This document shows positions 10,601 to 19,871 of a stretch of DNA of 64,000 bases, piece by piece. The DNA is from Atrina japonica. Lineage: Eukaryota > Mollusca > Bivalvia > Pterioida > Pinnidae. Location: positions 509,001-573,000 of the forward strand of contig BROG01000127.1 of NCBI GenBank assembly GCA_030159075.1, written 5' to 3'. Below the pieces are notes generated by a model. That model saw only the letters and a list, made by a program, of their open reading frames with translations. It was not told the origin of the DNA and did not search any database. The translations under genes and the position numbers were made by a program. Numbering within the stretch: position 1 is the stretch's first letter; every line of letters starts with the position of its first letter.

Positions 10601-13586
10601 ACTTTACAGCAAGATGTGCACAGCACTATGTAGATGTGAGTATTGTAAAGTGCTTTACTGCACAATGTAGATGTGAGTATGATACAGTGCTTTACAGCAC
10701 AATGTAGATGTGAGTATTGTATAGTGATTTACAGTAAAATATAGATTTAAATATTGTATAGTGCTTTACAGCACAATGTAGATGTGAGTATGGTACAGTG
10801 CTTTACAGCATAATGTAGATGTGAGTATGATACAGTACTTTACAGCACAATGTAGATGTGTGTGTAGTGTACAGTGCTTTACAGCACAATGTAGATGTGA
10901 GTATTGTACAGTGCTTTACAGCACAATGTAGATGTGAGTATGGTACAGTACTTTACAGCACAATGTAGATGTGAGTATTGTACCGTGCTTTACAACACAA
11001 TATATATGTGAGTGTTGTACACTACTTTACAGCACAATGTAGATGTGAGTATTGTAAACTACTTTACAGCACAATGTAGATGTGAGTGTTGTACAGTATG
11101 TAACAGCACAATGTAGATGTGAGTATTGTACATTACTTTACAGCACAATGTAGATGTGAGTATTGTACACTACTTTACAACACGGTGAAGATGTGAGTTT
11201 TGTATAGTACTTTACCGCACAATGTAGATGTTAGTATTGTGCACTACTTACAGCACAATGTAGATGTGAGTATTGTACACTACCTTACAGCACAGTGTAG
11301 ATGTGAGTATTGTACATTACTTTGCAGCACAATGTAGATATGAGTATTGTACACTACTTTACAGCACAGTGTAGATATGAGTATTATACAGTACTTTACA
11401 GCACAATGTAGATGTGAGTCATGTACAGTACTTAACAGCACAATGTAGATGTGAGTCATGTACAGTACTTAACAGCACAATGTAGATATGAGTATTGTAC
11501 AGTGTTTTACAGCACAATGTAGATATGAGTATTGTACAGTGTTTTACAGCACAATGTAGATATGAGTATTGTACAGTGTTTTACAGCACAATGTAGATAT
11601 GAGTATTGTACAGTACTTTACAGTTTCAAACAATATATTAGACTTTAGAATCATAGTATCTAATGTACGACAGTGTTAAATTTACAAATTTAGAAAAAAA
11701 TATGGAAAGGACAAACATTGATATTTATAATTTGTGCTGAACGGATGTAGAAAGTATTTCTGTGCAAATGAAAACAGTGATTTTAATGTTAAAATTTAGC
11801 TTGTACCTGTTTTGTCCATCAGTCTAATGTTTATCACTTTCGTGATGGCAAAATTGATAGTTGTCAGTTTGCCTGCTTTTCTGTATCTCACATCTCTCTT
11901 CATTTTATATTTACAGAAACTGAAAGCAGGAGTTGAGTATTTGCAAAAAGTTTTAATTACAAGAAAACGATTAGATATTGGTCCATCAGAAACTGGAAAT
12001 AAGGATGTTCAGACTTTGCTAAGCATGGGTATGGAGTATTTCATATTGTGAATATCTTTTTTGTGATGTGTCTACATGCATTAGTCTACGTTTTCTTGGA
12101 CTGATCTTGAATCATATTCCTACAGTTATATTTGCTTCTAGTAGTAATTTCTATGTTGATTTTGGTTTTATGAAACAGCTGTTCACAGCCAGTGGATTTA
12201 ATATAGTAATGTTACTATAGGTGAATCTCAATGGCTTGAACATCAAAACCTCAGTTTTATATCTCTCAAAGTTTCTCACAAGTTTCGTTTTTTTACTTCA
12301 TAAAAATAAACACTTGATTTTTCTAACATTGAAACCTCAGAAGTGTTTTAAACTTAATGTCAATTCAAAGTCTCAATTTTCACAATTTCTTTGTAGTTCA
12401 CTCTTGAAACCTCAAAGTCAAAGTACCGATAATTATCGATAGCATAAATAGATAAAATATATAAAACAGGCATGTCCAAAATAATGACACCAAGATCCTT
12501 ACCAGGGAATTTAATCAAAAGACATGACATGTTTTCTGCAAAATTTTAAAACCTGTTTCCCAGAATATAGGAAAACGGCCACAATAGAAATTTGTTGTAG
12601 ATGATGCCTATGATGTGTTAACAATATAGTCAATAAGTGGACGTGTGTTTATTTAAGTTTTGTAAATAATGAAATAGAACTCTTGATGGATGTGTGTTTA
12701 TTTAAGTTTTTGTAAATAATGAAATAGAACATTTGATGGATGTAGAAATACCCAGACCATTTGGTTAGAGGAATTGCACACACAAACAAACAATGTTTTG
12801 ATAACCTGGTCAGCAGTCCACAAAATAACAGAAATCATAGTAAACCATTTACAGGTGTCACTAAAAGGAATGACTGTAACCTGCAGGTTATGATAGCAAT
12901 AATGAAAACTTAAAAATGAAATTCATTGAGAAGGAAAAGAAGGTTACATGATTTGTATTTGTCGTAACCTCCATGTAACCTGAATGATCTCTCCTGTGTT
13001 ATTTTGTGATCTGTGGTTAGGCAGGTGTTTTGACAAGTAGGAAATGACCTAATCTACCGGTCATTGACTTGATTGGTGATTAATTAAGATCAATCAAAAC
13101 TTGAATGATTTTACAAACATAATTTCGAATAAATGCCAAAGCCAAGTGGGATATATAATTCCTTATGAATTGATCACTTGAAACCTCGAAGCTTTTAGTG
13201 GTCCAGTGGACTTTGAGGTATCGAGAGTCATAGGTACATATTAAAATCACCTGAGTCATTGACTCTTTTGAACACTTTGTTTTGAAATAGAAATTTTCTG
13301 TCCATTCTCTTTATTAACACTTTTGTAAAATTCCGTCTAAAACATTTCATTTATAGGTATATACAGTGACACGCATCTACTTGCCATGATGTATGCGGGA
13401 GAAATGTGTTATTGGTATTCTGTGATGGAAAAGAAAAACAAAACTGCTTCCTCTGGACCTTTGGAAGCAAAAACCATCGGTGTCAAGATGCTATCTGGTT
13501 ATTTAACCGCTATCAAAGAACCTATGTTAGTACATGGGTGGTCTGCAGACAGAGCAGAGGAATTACTACAATATTTCAATACCTGA
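1605..13586 (+). CDS. RIMOC1: RIMOC1 homolog (RAB7A-interacting MON1-CCZ1 complex subunit 1; C5orf51 / UPF0600), complete, 7 exons
   Basis: The coding exons are 1605-1671, 4902-4999, 5238-5331, 6173-6225, 8262-8393, 11917-12028 and 13357-13586. All junctions are GT/AG and in phase, giving 261 codons plus TGA. The vertebrate protein is about 290 residues. Conserved blocks are YIDENRLVDESFPE in exon 3, the signature WRRGALLYMYCSTL in exon 5, and SDTHLLAMMYAGEMCYWY in exon 7. In mammals this protein binds RAB7A and helps the MON1-CCZ1 exchange factor during mitophagy; that role is inferred from family membership. The protein is soluble and helical, with no signal peptide or membrane segment seen. 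The donor GTGAGT after exon 5 is the origin of a 3.2-kb tandem array. A poly(A) signal AATAAA lies at 13681. Exon 1 could also end at 1661, but only the 1671 donor keeps exon 2 open. Confidence 0.88.
1814..2073. mobile_element. MITE-like element with TAATTTCGGCATC inverted ends (RIMOC1 intron 1)
   Basis: The left end (TAGTAATTTCGGCATCAAGT, 1814 on) and the right end (reverse complement CAGGTAATTTCGGCATCGAG, from about 2073) are inverted repeats. Each end carries further 'AGTAATTTCGGCA'-type subrepeats about 20 bp apart. It is about 260 bp long with no coding capacity. Related motifs recur at 33920-33975. Confidence 0.6.
2347..2763. mobile_element. MITE-like element with 21-bp TIRs (CTTGTTGTAATTGTGC...)
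   Basis: The terminal inverted repeats at 2347-2367 and 2743-2763 match at 20 of 21 positions and enclose about 375 bp of non-coding sequence. The left end is followed by a second TGTTGTAATTGTGCACAC copy. No clear target-site duplication is visible. The element lies in RIMOC1 intron 1. Confidence 0.6.
3485..3562 (-). mobile_element. tRNA-derived SINE head (degenerate)
   Basis: On the minus strand the sequence has a tRNA-like order: an A-box-like TGGCTGTGTTAGAGCG and, about 35 bases on, a B-box-like GTTTGAATCC. There is no intact cloverleaf or 3' end, so this is a SINE head and not a tRNA gene. It lies in RIMOC1 intron 1. Confidence 0.5.
5128..5168. repeat. (CT)n microsatellite
   Basis: A run of CT dinucleotides interrupted once by CTATCTAT lies in RIMOC1 intron 2, about 70 bp before exon 3. 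Confidence 0.9.
5593..5683. mobile_element. Short MITE, TACAGT(T/G)GAACCT family, copy 1
   Basis: It opens with TACAGTTGAACCTATCTTGA and closes with the inverted TCAAGACAGGTTCCACTGTA. Flanking TA dinucleotides fit a TA target site. Other copies of the family are at about 5969-6149, 41549-41724, 45833-46040 and 49459-49610; a lone end lies at 5769-5800. Confidence 0.7.
5969..6149. mobile_element. MITE, TACAGTGGAACCT family, copy 2
   Basis: The left end reads GGAGCCTGTCTTGAGAGACC and the right end AAGACAGGTTCAACTGTA. Several inverted 'GTGGTCTCTNNAGACAGGT' modules lie between. It sits 23 bp before RIMOC1 exon 4. Confidence 0.7.
6497..7494. mobile_element. 1-kb MITE with TA-flanked TIRs (CCGTATTTTAYGGCCTATA), copy 1
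   Basis: It begins TA-CCGTATTTTATGGCCTATA and ends with the inverted TATAGGCCGTAAAATACGG-TA, so a TA target duplication is likely. Such sites are typical of Tc1/mariner-like and ISL2EU-type elements; the superfamily is not decided. The subterminal 'ATAGGTCGA' motif is repeated at both ends. No transposase is present: the only open frame (about 112 codons) is not conserved between copies. Other copies are at 36196-36770, 58876-59863 and 62664-63678. It lies in RIMOC1 intron 4. Confidence 0.8.
7495..8261 (+). other. RIMOC1 intron 4 remainder, nothing recognised
   Basis: AT-rich intron sequence. The motif 'CTAAGACCAAGTC' is tandemly duplicated near 8030-8055. No coding or RNA signal is seen. 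Confidence 0.5.
8394..11625 (+). repeat. 37-bp minisatellite (about 87 units) built from the RIMOC1 exon 5 end and its splice donor
   Basis: The array starts at the exon 5/intron 5 junction (8393/8394). The unit is about 37 bp: CACAATGTAGATGTGAGTAT followed by TGTACAGTRCTTTACAG. Exon 5 ends CACTATGTAGAT before GTGAGTATTG, so each unit restates the last 12 exonic bases (one mismatch), the GTGAGT donor and 17 further intron bases. Each unit also ends in TTTACAG, an acceptor-like motif. A typical unit therefore shows a 12-base AG...GT-bounded segment that is in frame. Longer exon-end copies at 9562 and 10611 mark a higher-order repeat of 1.05-1.19 kb. Confidence 0.92.
12640..12740. repeat. Two-copy tandem duplication of about 50 bp
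   Basis: Two consecutive copies of a segment containing GTGTGTTTATTTAAGTTTT, GTAAATAATGAAATAGAAC and TTGATGGATG lie in RIMOC1 intron 6. The rest of this intron (12029-13356) shows nothing recognisable. Confidence 0.8.
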
Positions 13587-13680
13587 TGGATGCTGTAAAT
13601 TCATGATTTCCAACAGAGATGCTGTTATAGTCCTATCATAGGAAAACAACCAGATGGAGCAATGTGGACTTTACAAATAC

Positions 13681-13686
13681 AATAAA
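13681..13686 (+). terminator. RIMOC1: Poly(A) signal of RIMOC1
   Basis: A canonical AATAAA hexamer lies 95 bp after the stop codon and is the first in the 3' flank. Confidence 0.6.
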
Positions 13687-15214
13687 AGTTATGCTAATTA
13701 AATACAGAAAAATGTCAGCTTTGATGTCAAATTATTTTTAGAGAACTGTCATCTTTTAAATTCTAATTTATTTGAGTCGTATATTTGCATTATGATAGAG
13801 GGGAAGAATAGGTATTCAGTGAATTGGGAGAGGGGGGGGGGGCAGCTAGGCACTTTTACCCAAGCAAAGACAAAACAAGATGTATGGTGACTTGTGATGT
13901 TTATAAATGTACATGGTGCAGAGACCTCTTTAATGGATGGATGAAACAGTCCCTGGACAAGAGCCACCATCTACTGCCAAAAAGAAAGCTATTAATGTCT
14001 GAGAATTTTGTTTAAACTGAATTTCTAACCAATCAGATTTGATGGTTATTAGAAGTGATATTCCCACAGACATGGGTTATTCTCAACTATTATGAAGGTG
14101 ACATATAGGTTTTTGTTTTTAAAATGGGAACTCAGTGTTTTTATTTAATTTTCATAATGGATACATATTCCTATTTTGACACCCCCCCCCCACCCCAACT
14201 GTTCTTCACCTGCTGTTGGTAATTATACCAGTACCAAAATAATGATGGTTTTTATTGGTAACTATATGTTCTTATTTACACTTAAATCTGTGGTGGATCT
14301 GCATAATGTAGTCTGTAGCCATCTTAACCCCAGAACTGATATGTCCCTGATAAGGGTATTCTACAACACAACTATGATGCCCCTGTAATGGAGTTGCAGT
14401 AATGGAATTAAAATGAGTTAAATCATTGTACTAAAATGGTATTTGTTGCCAATCACCAACAAATGATATGTTTAATGTAAAAGTATTTATAAAGTTATCA
14501 AAAGAATTGTAGATACAAATGATTTATATTTTTAAGACAATATTGTTGAGTCAGTAAATGAAACATGGTACATATTGATCTCTATTTCCTTTTGGGAACC
14601 TCAAGTATTGTATATGTAAAGAAAGGAAAAGAAGAGTATTGTTCAGCCCTTTCAGTTAGATTTCAGAGAAGGAAACAAGATTTATAAAGAAACAGCTATA
14701 AAGGTAAAGCTGAACTCTTTGTTATATATAGGAGAGAGCAATTTTACAAATTCTGTCAACTTCTATTGAAGGGCTGATTGTTGGGGATTAATTATGTGTT
14801 TTTGGCCAATTTTTTTAACCTCTTCTATACTACGGTAAGACAGAACTAAATAATTTATGGATTTATAGTTTAGCCAGTTACATTGTAAAAAAAGACCCAT
14901 CTTAATCAAATTTTTGGGCAATTTGTGCAATAATTGAGAATAGATGGCTGTAAATGTAAACATATTGAAATGTTGGTAATTAATGTTAGAGTTATTGTCA
15001 ATAGAATGCATTATTCAGATCCTCTGTTGTTTTGTTTTGGACTTCCTATTTTACGGGTACATCACAGCTATGTACAGATCAAAGTCTGCACAAATTTTGA
15101 TTGACAAAGAAATAGACAGAATTTAGATGCTGTCTCCACAAGAACGAGTGCATGTGATAAAAATGATGAATGATGGAATATAAACAAATTACGATATTTA
15201 AGGCCTTTTTGTCT
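13687..15214. other. Intergenic, no gene recognised
   Basis: AT-rich spacer with a G-run near 13831-13841 and a C-run near 14181-14190. Short open frames here have no recognisable motif and no splice context. Confidence 0.5.
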
Positions 15215-16040
15215 TGAATGGCCACATTCAGGTGGCAGAAAAGGTGTTTTTTCGAGACATGTTCCATTGTGGATGTATTTTAAAGTGGAACCTCGATGTG
15301 AGACTACCCTTCTGGAATGGCCACATGCCATTGGCAGACAAAGTTGTCTTTCAAAACATGTTCCATTGTAGATATATTTATAGTAGAATGTCAGTGTGAG
15401 GATTTACCTGTCTGGAATGGACACATTCCAGAGGCAGACAAAGTTGTCTTTCAAAACATGTTCCTTTGAGGATATATTTATTGTAGAACGTTGGTGTGAG
15501 GCCACCTGTCTGGAATGGCCACATTCCAGAGGCAGACAAGATGGTCTTTCAAGATGTGTTCCACATTCCAGAGGCAGACAAGATGGTCTTTCAAGATGTG
15601 TTCCATTGTAGATATATTTGTAGTAGAACGTCAGTGTGAGGATTTACATGTCTGGAAAGGCCACATTCCAGAGGCAGACAAGATGGTCTTTCAAGACGTG
15701 TTCCATTGTAGATATATTTGTAGTAGAACGTCAGTGTGAGGATTTACCTGTCTGGAATGGCCACATTCCAGAGGCAGACAAGATGGTCTTTCAAGACGTG
15801 TTCCATTGTAGGTATATTTGTAGTAGAACGTCAGTGTGAGGATTTACATGTCAGGAATGGCCACATTCCAGAGGCAGACAAGATGGTCTTTCAAGATGTG
15901 TTCCATTGTAGATATATTTATAGTAGAACGTTGGTGTGAGGCAACCTGTCTGGAATGGCCACATTCCAGAGGCAGACAAGATGGTCTTTCAGGACATGTT
16001 CCATTGTGGTTATATTTTAAAGTTGACCTTCAATGTGACA
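15215..16040. repeat. 100-bp tandem array (about 8 units) with a palindromic core
   Basis: Units of about 100 bp repeat the order TGGAATGGCCACATTCCA, GAGGCAGACAAGATGGTC, GTTCCATTGTAGATATAT, then TAGAACGTCAGTGTGAGG. The first motif is an 18-base palindrome. Outer units diverge from inner ones, and one inner unit has an internal partial duplication near 15560. Overlapping open frames across the array follow its 100-bp period and are not genes. Confidence 0.88.
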
Positions 16041-16154
16041 AACATAATTCTATATTGATATTTATATGTACACACAGTACAAATCAAAATATTGTCATTT
16101 TTTAAACCTTTAATTGACTTTCATTATACGATCTGAAGTAGAGCTATAGGTTCT

Positions 16155-16242
16155 TTAACTCTTCAACCCCTAAAAATAATGGACTCTCCTGTAAATCAAT
16201 TACTTAGACCAGTCCAATTGTGTCTAGGGGTAAATGGGTTAA
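16155..16242. mobile_element. Small TTAA-bounded MITE, copy 1
   Basis: The ends TTAACTCTTCAACCCCTAAA and the inverted TAGGGGTAAATGGGTTAA enclose a core 'AATGGACTCTCCTGTAAATC'. A TTAA lies at each end, as for piggyBac-type sites. A second copy is at 35291-35380. Confidence 0.65.
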
Positions 16243-16440
16243 TGTGGTATGATATATGGGACCTTGGTTAGAAGTCTTCTTAAAGAAAATCCACGCTTTT
16301 CACTTCTATGCCCAACACTTTGGGTAGAAACAGTGGCTACCTTTTGCAAACTTAGATAGACCTATGACTGGGTACCAGGATTCAAGCCCAGCTGACATTT
16401 GAGCACCATGAACAATTACAGAAAAGAGAGTATATTTGTT

Positions 16441-16480
16441 CATTTAATCAGCGATGTATAAATATATCGCTGATTTAATG
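16441..16480. repeat. 40-bp near-palindrome (ATCAGCGATGTATAAATATA)
   Basis: The segment is its own near-perfect reverse complement around 'CAGCGAT...ATCGCTG' and shares its core with the hairpin at 725-762. The flank up to 16919 is otherwise unremarkable AT-rich spacer. Confidence 0.65.
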
Positions 16481-16919
16481 TAGATGTGATATAATTGTAA
16501 GACAACATAATTGAAATTTCAGGATACATGTATAAGATACCTTGATTTTCTTCAACTGAATTATGCCAGTATTTACAGTTAAAAAAATTATATGATTCTA
16601 GATATATATTTTTTCTCATAATATCGTTGTTTTCCTCAAGTTATTTAGGATTTTTTAAAAAATGTTTTCCCCAATTAAACAAAGCTTGTCTCACATAACC
16701 TAATTTAAAAAAAGAAAAAAGAAAAACCCAAAACAGCAATATATTTTCCAGTAGGCCCAATGTTGTCATTTCAGACTTTCAGAAAAAAAAGATAGAAAAA
16801 AGCATATGCTTAATTCTGGGAAAACAATAATATATATTTCTGAATGAAAATACATGTATGTCATTGATTAAATTGAAAATAGACAAAGAAGAGTTGTCCA
16901 GATATATCGGCTATTGTTT

Positions 16920-17082
16920 CAATTACATAAAATGTTAGAAAGACTAATTTTTTATCATTGTAGGACCCATGCTGAATCTTACAATAACAATGTAATTGTA
17001 CAAAATCAGAAAATATCCAAGAGTAACATATATATTATTTATGTATCACTAACCATGCATAATGTCTTCATATGGACAAATG
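16920..17082. repeat. 163-bp direct repeat, left copy, bracketing the 14.6-kb block
   Basis: The sequence from CAATTACATAAAATGTTAGA to CATATGGACAAATG recurs at 31724-32146. There it is split by a roughly 260-bp MITE. The two copies are almost identical, differing by one T in a homopolymer near 16948. Confidence 0.9.
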
Positions 17083-17234
17083 TGGTGAAATGTTGGTCTC
17101 CTAGGATTCCACTAAGAGATAACGAGTTCGGCAACAACAACAACACCATCAGTAAGAGTAGAACCTGAGAAAAAAAGTAGACAATCGATTCTCGTCAAAC
17201 GACCATTGCATCAGTCAGGTCATTGGGCTTATGA

Positions 17235-17345
17235 AATGTCCCGAACAGACTTCAAACAGGGTCAAACGTAAACTCAACTTGATGCCAAGAAGGGAGGCAA
17301 AGCACCAAGAAAGGGAAAGTGTGAAACCGAACAGCAGTGCAATAA
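17235..17345 (+). pseudogene. Histone H3-like N-terminal remnant
   Basis: A short frame reads GGKAPRK at 17293-17313, identical to residues 12-18 of histone H3, downstream of an ATG-TCC-CGA-ACA start near 17235. The sequence between and after is interrupted by small insertions and stops, so no histone could be made. The identification rests mainly on the GGKAPRK string. Confidence 0.35.
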
Positions 17346-17479
17346 CCAGTTTATCGTGTAAAAACGTGTTAGACAGCCGTCAAGGAATCCGAACCGACCG
17401 ATCAAGGACAAAAAGCAGATGGGTCTTTTGCTCCTGCTGTATGGGCAAGATCAACCGTAGTAGTGAGACAAAGTGACTC

Positions 17480-17780
17480 AAAGTTTTGTGGCGTGATCTT
17501 GTGATGAACAACAGAAGTTAATGATTTCAAAGTTAATGTTCCTCAGAGTTCAATATGTATTGTACATAGTCACAGAGAAGTGAATCAGAGTTCTCAAAGT
17601 TAATGTCCAAAGTTAATGTCTCATAGTTAATGTCTCAATTTTAATGCTTATGTATTGTACCTAGTCACATAAAGTTGGGATCAAGTAATTCTCAAAGTTA
17701 TGTTCTGATAGTTAATGATAGTTCATTGCTTAAGTATTGTACCTAGTCACAGAGAGACGGCCCTAATCCTCTGTCGACTA
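17480..17780. repeat. Irregular repeats of 'AAAGTTAATGT' and 'ATTGTAC(A/C)TAGTCACA'
   Basis: The phrases TCTCAAAGTTAATGT and GTATTGTACCTAGTCACA(GA) recur two to four times each at uneven spacing. The stretch 17780-18130 shows nothing further. Confidence 0.6.
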
Positions 17781-18137
17781 TCAAAAAAGTTTTTTAGGCG
17801 GGCATTAAACTTATAGAAATGATCTGGTTGTTTGTGTATTTATGACTAAAAGGTGTACAACGTTTAGAGTACACTTAGAGTTTAAACCAACTGGGTATAT
17901 AGGTGTACACTAAGAGTACACTTAAGTCCTGCTCTAGTATATACACGTAACATAAAGGATTGATCTGGTGTAAAAGCCAACCATGAACCAAAACTACAAA
18001 ACTATGTAGAAGGGATATCAAGAGTAAAGTGTAACACTATAGAGTAAAGAGATACAAATAAGGGGTAATACAAAGGATCTATGTTTTTATTACTGAGCTC
18101 TAAAACAGTCATAGTTTCTTTTCGTAAAAGGTTAGGT

Positions 18138-18153
18138 GGCCCTGAAAAGGGCC
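18138..18153 (-). promoter_or_regulatory. Histone mRNA 3' stem-loop, copy 1
   Basis: On the minus strand it reads AACGGCCCTTTTCAGGGCCA, an exact match to the metazoan replication-dependent histone stem-loop with flanking ACC. It is followed by a purine-rich ACGAAAAGAAA resembling the histone downstream element bound by U7 snRNA. The 6-bp stem is fully paired. Confidence 0.85.
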
Positions 18154-18390
18154 GTTTCTTTGTGTTTTATAGGCTTTATAAGATGAGGGCATAAAAAGCA
18201 TTTTGTCCGTTTGTCTCTGCCGGTATTTCTCTTTTTCTTTTTTCAAGACTTTCCCTCGACTCAATCCATTCGTCGATATTCCGATAACCACCCCACCTTT
18301 CTTCCACTGTAATCGGCAACATAACAGCCATTCATCTTTTTCTTGTACTTCGCCCCACATGGTTACAACAGTCATCCCATGATCAAACAA
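18154..18390 (-). pseudogene. Broken histone body upstream of stem-loop 1 (H4-like)
   Basis: The minus-strand sequence leading to stem-loop 1 contains patches resembling the H4 coding sequence, for example GGTGGGGTGG followed by an ATCGG/GACGAATGG patch, and GAGACAAACGGAC near the end. These patches are in conserved order but separated by short deletions and insertions. A 93-codon open frame spans the region without encoding a normal H4. The H4 call is by order and position and is tentative. Confidence 0.4.
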
Positions 18391-18391
18391 T

Positions 18392-18871
18392 GACTAAGAC
18401 TCTGAGACATACTCGGCAGGTTGGACGTCACCATGTCCGCGTGAGCGTTTCTTCTTCTCCTTCTGTTGACATCGCTTATGAAAAAACCAAACCCAAAATG
18501 GTGACAATCTATACAGAAGCTATTTACGAGAACTATTCAGTATCCAACAAAAGACCAAGTGGCGTACAATGAAGTGTAATCGTTACTGATCAAGTTCTAC
18601 TGACGAAACTGAATCAGAGATGGAAGCAACTGAAACATCAGCAAACCTCGCAGAAAGGTCAGAGATCAAACTCGATCGGCCAGTACCGACAGGGTTTAGA
18701 GTATTTTGTCATGCAGTATCGTTTCTACTAGAAAACAGATTTAGAGCTAGTCAACAACAGATACATCATCATGACGATCAAGAAATTAGACAGAGTGACT
18801 ACAGAAGCAGAACACGTTTACCTCTGAAAAAAGAGAAGATGTTACTGTCAATATTAGTAAGCCTAACTAAC
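18392..18871 (+). pseudogene. Broken histone body upstream of stem-loop 2 (H2B-like)
   Basis: It is divergent from the minus-strand body and ends at a perfect stem-loop. Near 18772-18800 the bases GACGATCAAGAAATTAGACA resemble the coding segment for the ITSREIQT portion of H2B with a short deletion. Frames are interrupted repeatedly. H4/H2B divergence matches known bivalve histone clusters, which supports but does not prove the call. Confidence 0.4.
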
Positions 18872-18887
18872 GGCCCTTTTCAGGGCC
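18872..18887 (+). promoter_or_regulatory. Histone mRNA 3' stem-loop, copy 2
   Basis: AACGGCCCTTTTCAGGGCCA followed by CCCAAA is the canonical histone 3' stem-loop with its ACC flank. A purine-rich tract (AGAAAAG) lies about 12 bp downstream, as expected of a U7-binding element. Confidence 0.88.
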
Positions 18888-19121
18888 ACCCAAACTCATT
18901 AGAAAAGTAATCTAAACCTGTATTGAGATATGCCTACATCTACTACACTATAAAACTAAAACCCAAATTAACTCAGTTTATTGTGCTCAAAAACCCTAAT
19001 ACTCATTTTATTGGGTGTCATAAACCCTATAGCTCATATTCTTGTCTCATAAACCCTATAACTCATTTATTATATACACTGCACATTTAGTTTCAAGGTT
19101 TACTTCTCGTAAGATATAAGT

Positions 19122-19137
19122 GGACCTGAAAAGGACC
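19122..19137 (-). promoter_or_regulatory. Histone-type 3' stem-loop, copy 3 (mismatched)
   Basis: On the minus strand it reads CAACGGTCCTTTTCAGGTCC. The loop and flanks fit the histone consensus, but the stem has mismatches because both arms read GGTCC, so the hairpin is weakened. Confidence 0.55.
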
Positions 19138-19400
19138 GTTGTTTTTGGCATATCAGCCATGATTTCATTACAGAATCTCTTTTTAAACGGCAAACACTTC
19201 TCATCCATTTTACCTGCTTACTTTTTCTCTCTTCTCTTACCAAACCAGTAAAACAGAATTGAGAATACAATTCGTCTCAGCGAACATCTTCTTTTTCCTG
19301 CAGATCCTTTTCGTAACCTTATCTTTAGTATCCACAATTCTGTCTAGTATCATATACAGGCTCGATTAGAACAGTTCGATTTCTTGTTCCATATAGTACT
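19138..19400 (-). pseudogene. Presumed histone body upstream of stem-loop 3, unidentified
   Basis: The position between a minus-strand stem-loop and a CCAAT-bearing divergent region implies a former histone gene. The sequence is too broken for me to say which. Confidence 0.25.
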
Positions 19401-19625
19401 CCCATAGTATACGCCATTTTTGACATTTTATATTTTTAACACTCTTAACCTGATTTCTCCTAGGCGTCTTAATCAATCTTGACGTTTATCATTGGTGGAA
19501 TCACGTTTGCCAACTATCATAACCAATCATCAAATAGGTCAAAGTTGACGAGGCGGAGTATGTCGCGTGCGCTATATTGCTCAAAAAAAAGCCGTGCGCG
19601 GTCCTTTATTCCAGAAGACAAAATC
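19400..19625. promoter_or_regulatory. Divergent histone-type promoter region with opposed CCAAT boxes
   Basis: CCAAT elements occur in both orientations (ATTGG at 19491-19495 and CCAATCA at 19523-19529) between the two divergent histone-like bodies, as is usual for paired histone promoters. The region is also locally GC-richer. Confidence 0.4.
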
Positions 19626-19629
19626 AAAG

Positions 19630-19856
19630 ATGGCATAAACAGCAACTAGGACAACAACAAACATTTATTTGACAGCACACTCTTTTGGCGAGTAAGCCAA
19701 AGTTCATACAACAAGAGTGGGAGTATTTTGAGAAGCAGAAGGCCGGCTGGAGAGATTGTGCCGTGTAGCTGAGGAAGCAGCAAGACAAAATGGTGGTGTT
19801 GCCGGGCCTGCGGCTGCTCTGCTTGTCTGAAAGGTATAACAACCCATTATACCAAC
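19630..19856 (+). pseudogene. Presumed histone body upstream of stem-loop 4 (weakly H2A-like)
   Basis: Just before stem-loop 4 one frame (19741-19830) reads GRLERLCRVAEEAARQ and then an Ala/Gly-rich tail. This faintly recalls the H2A segment beginning GRIHRLLR. Upstream stops break the frame. Identity is uncertain. Confidence 0.25.
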
Positions 19857-19871
19857 GGCCCTTTTAAGGCC
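19857..19871 (+). promoter_or_regulatory. Histone-type 3' stem-loop, copy 4 (shortened)
   Basis: AACGGCCCTTTTAAGGCCAC keeps the histone flanks, but the stem has lost bases relative to copies 1 and 2. A downstream CACGAAAAGAAACC resembles the purine element after copy 1. Confidence 0.6.

Noticed and set aside
8394..11625. Regular 37-bp repeats reminiscent of a CRISPR array
   Set aside because: There are no unique spacers; units are head to tail, and the host DNA is clearly eukaryotic with spliced genes.
15214..16105. Overlapping plus-strand frames with repeated FQRQTRWSFK
   Set aside because: They follow the 100-bp repeat period and shift frame from unit to unit; no gene context.
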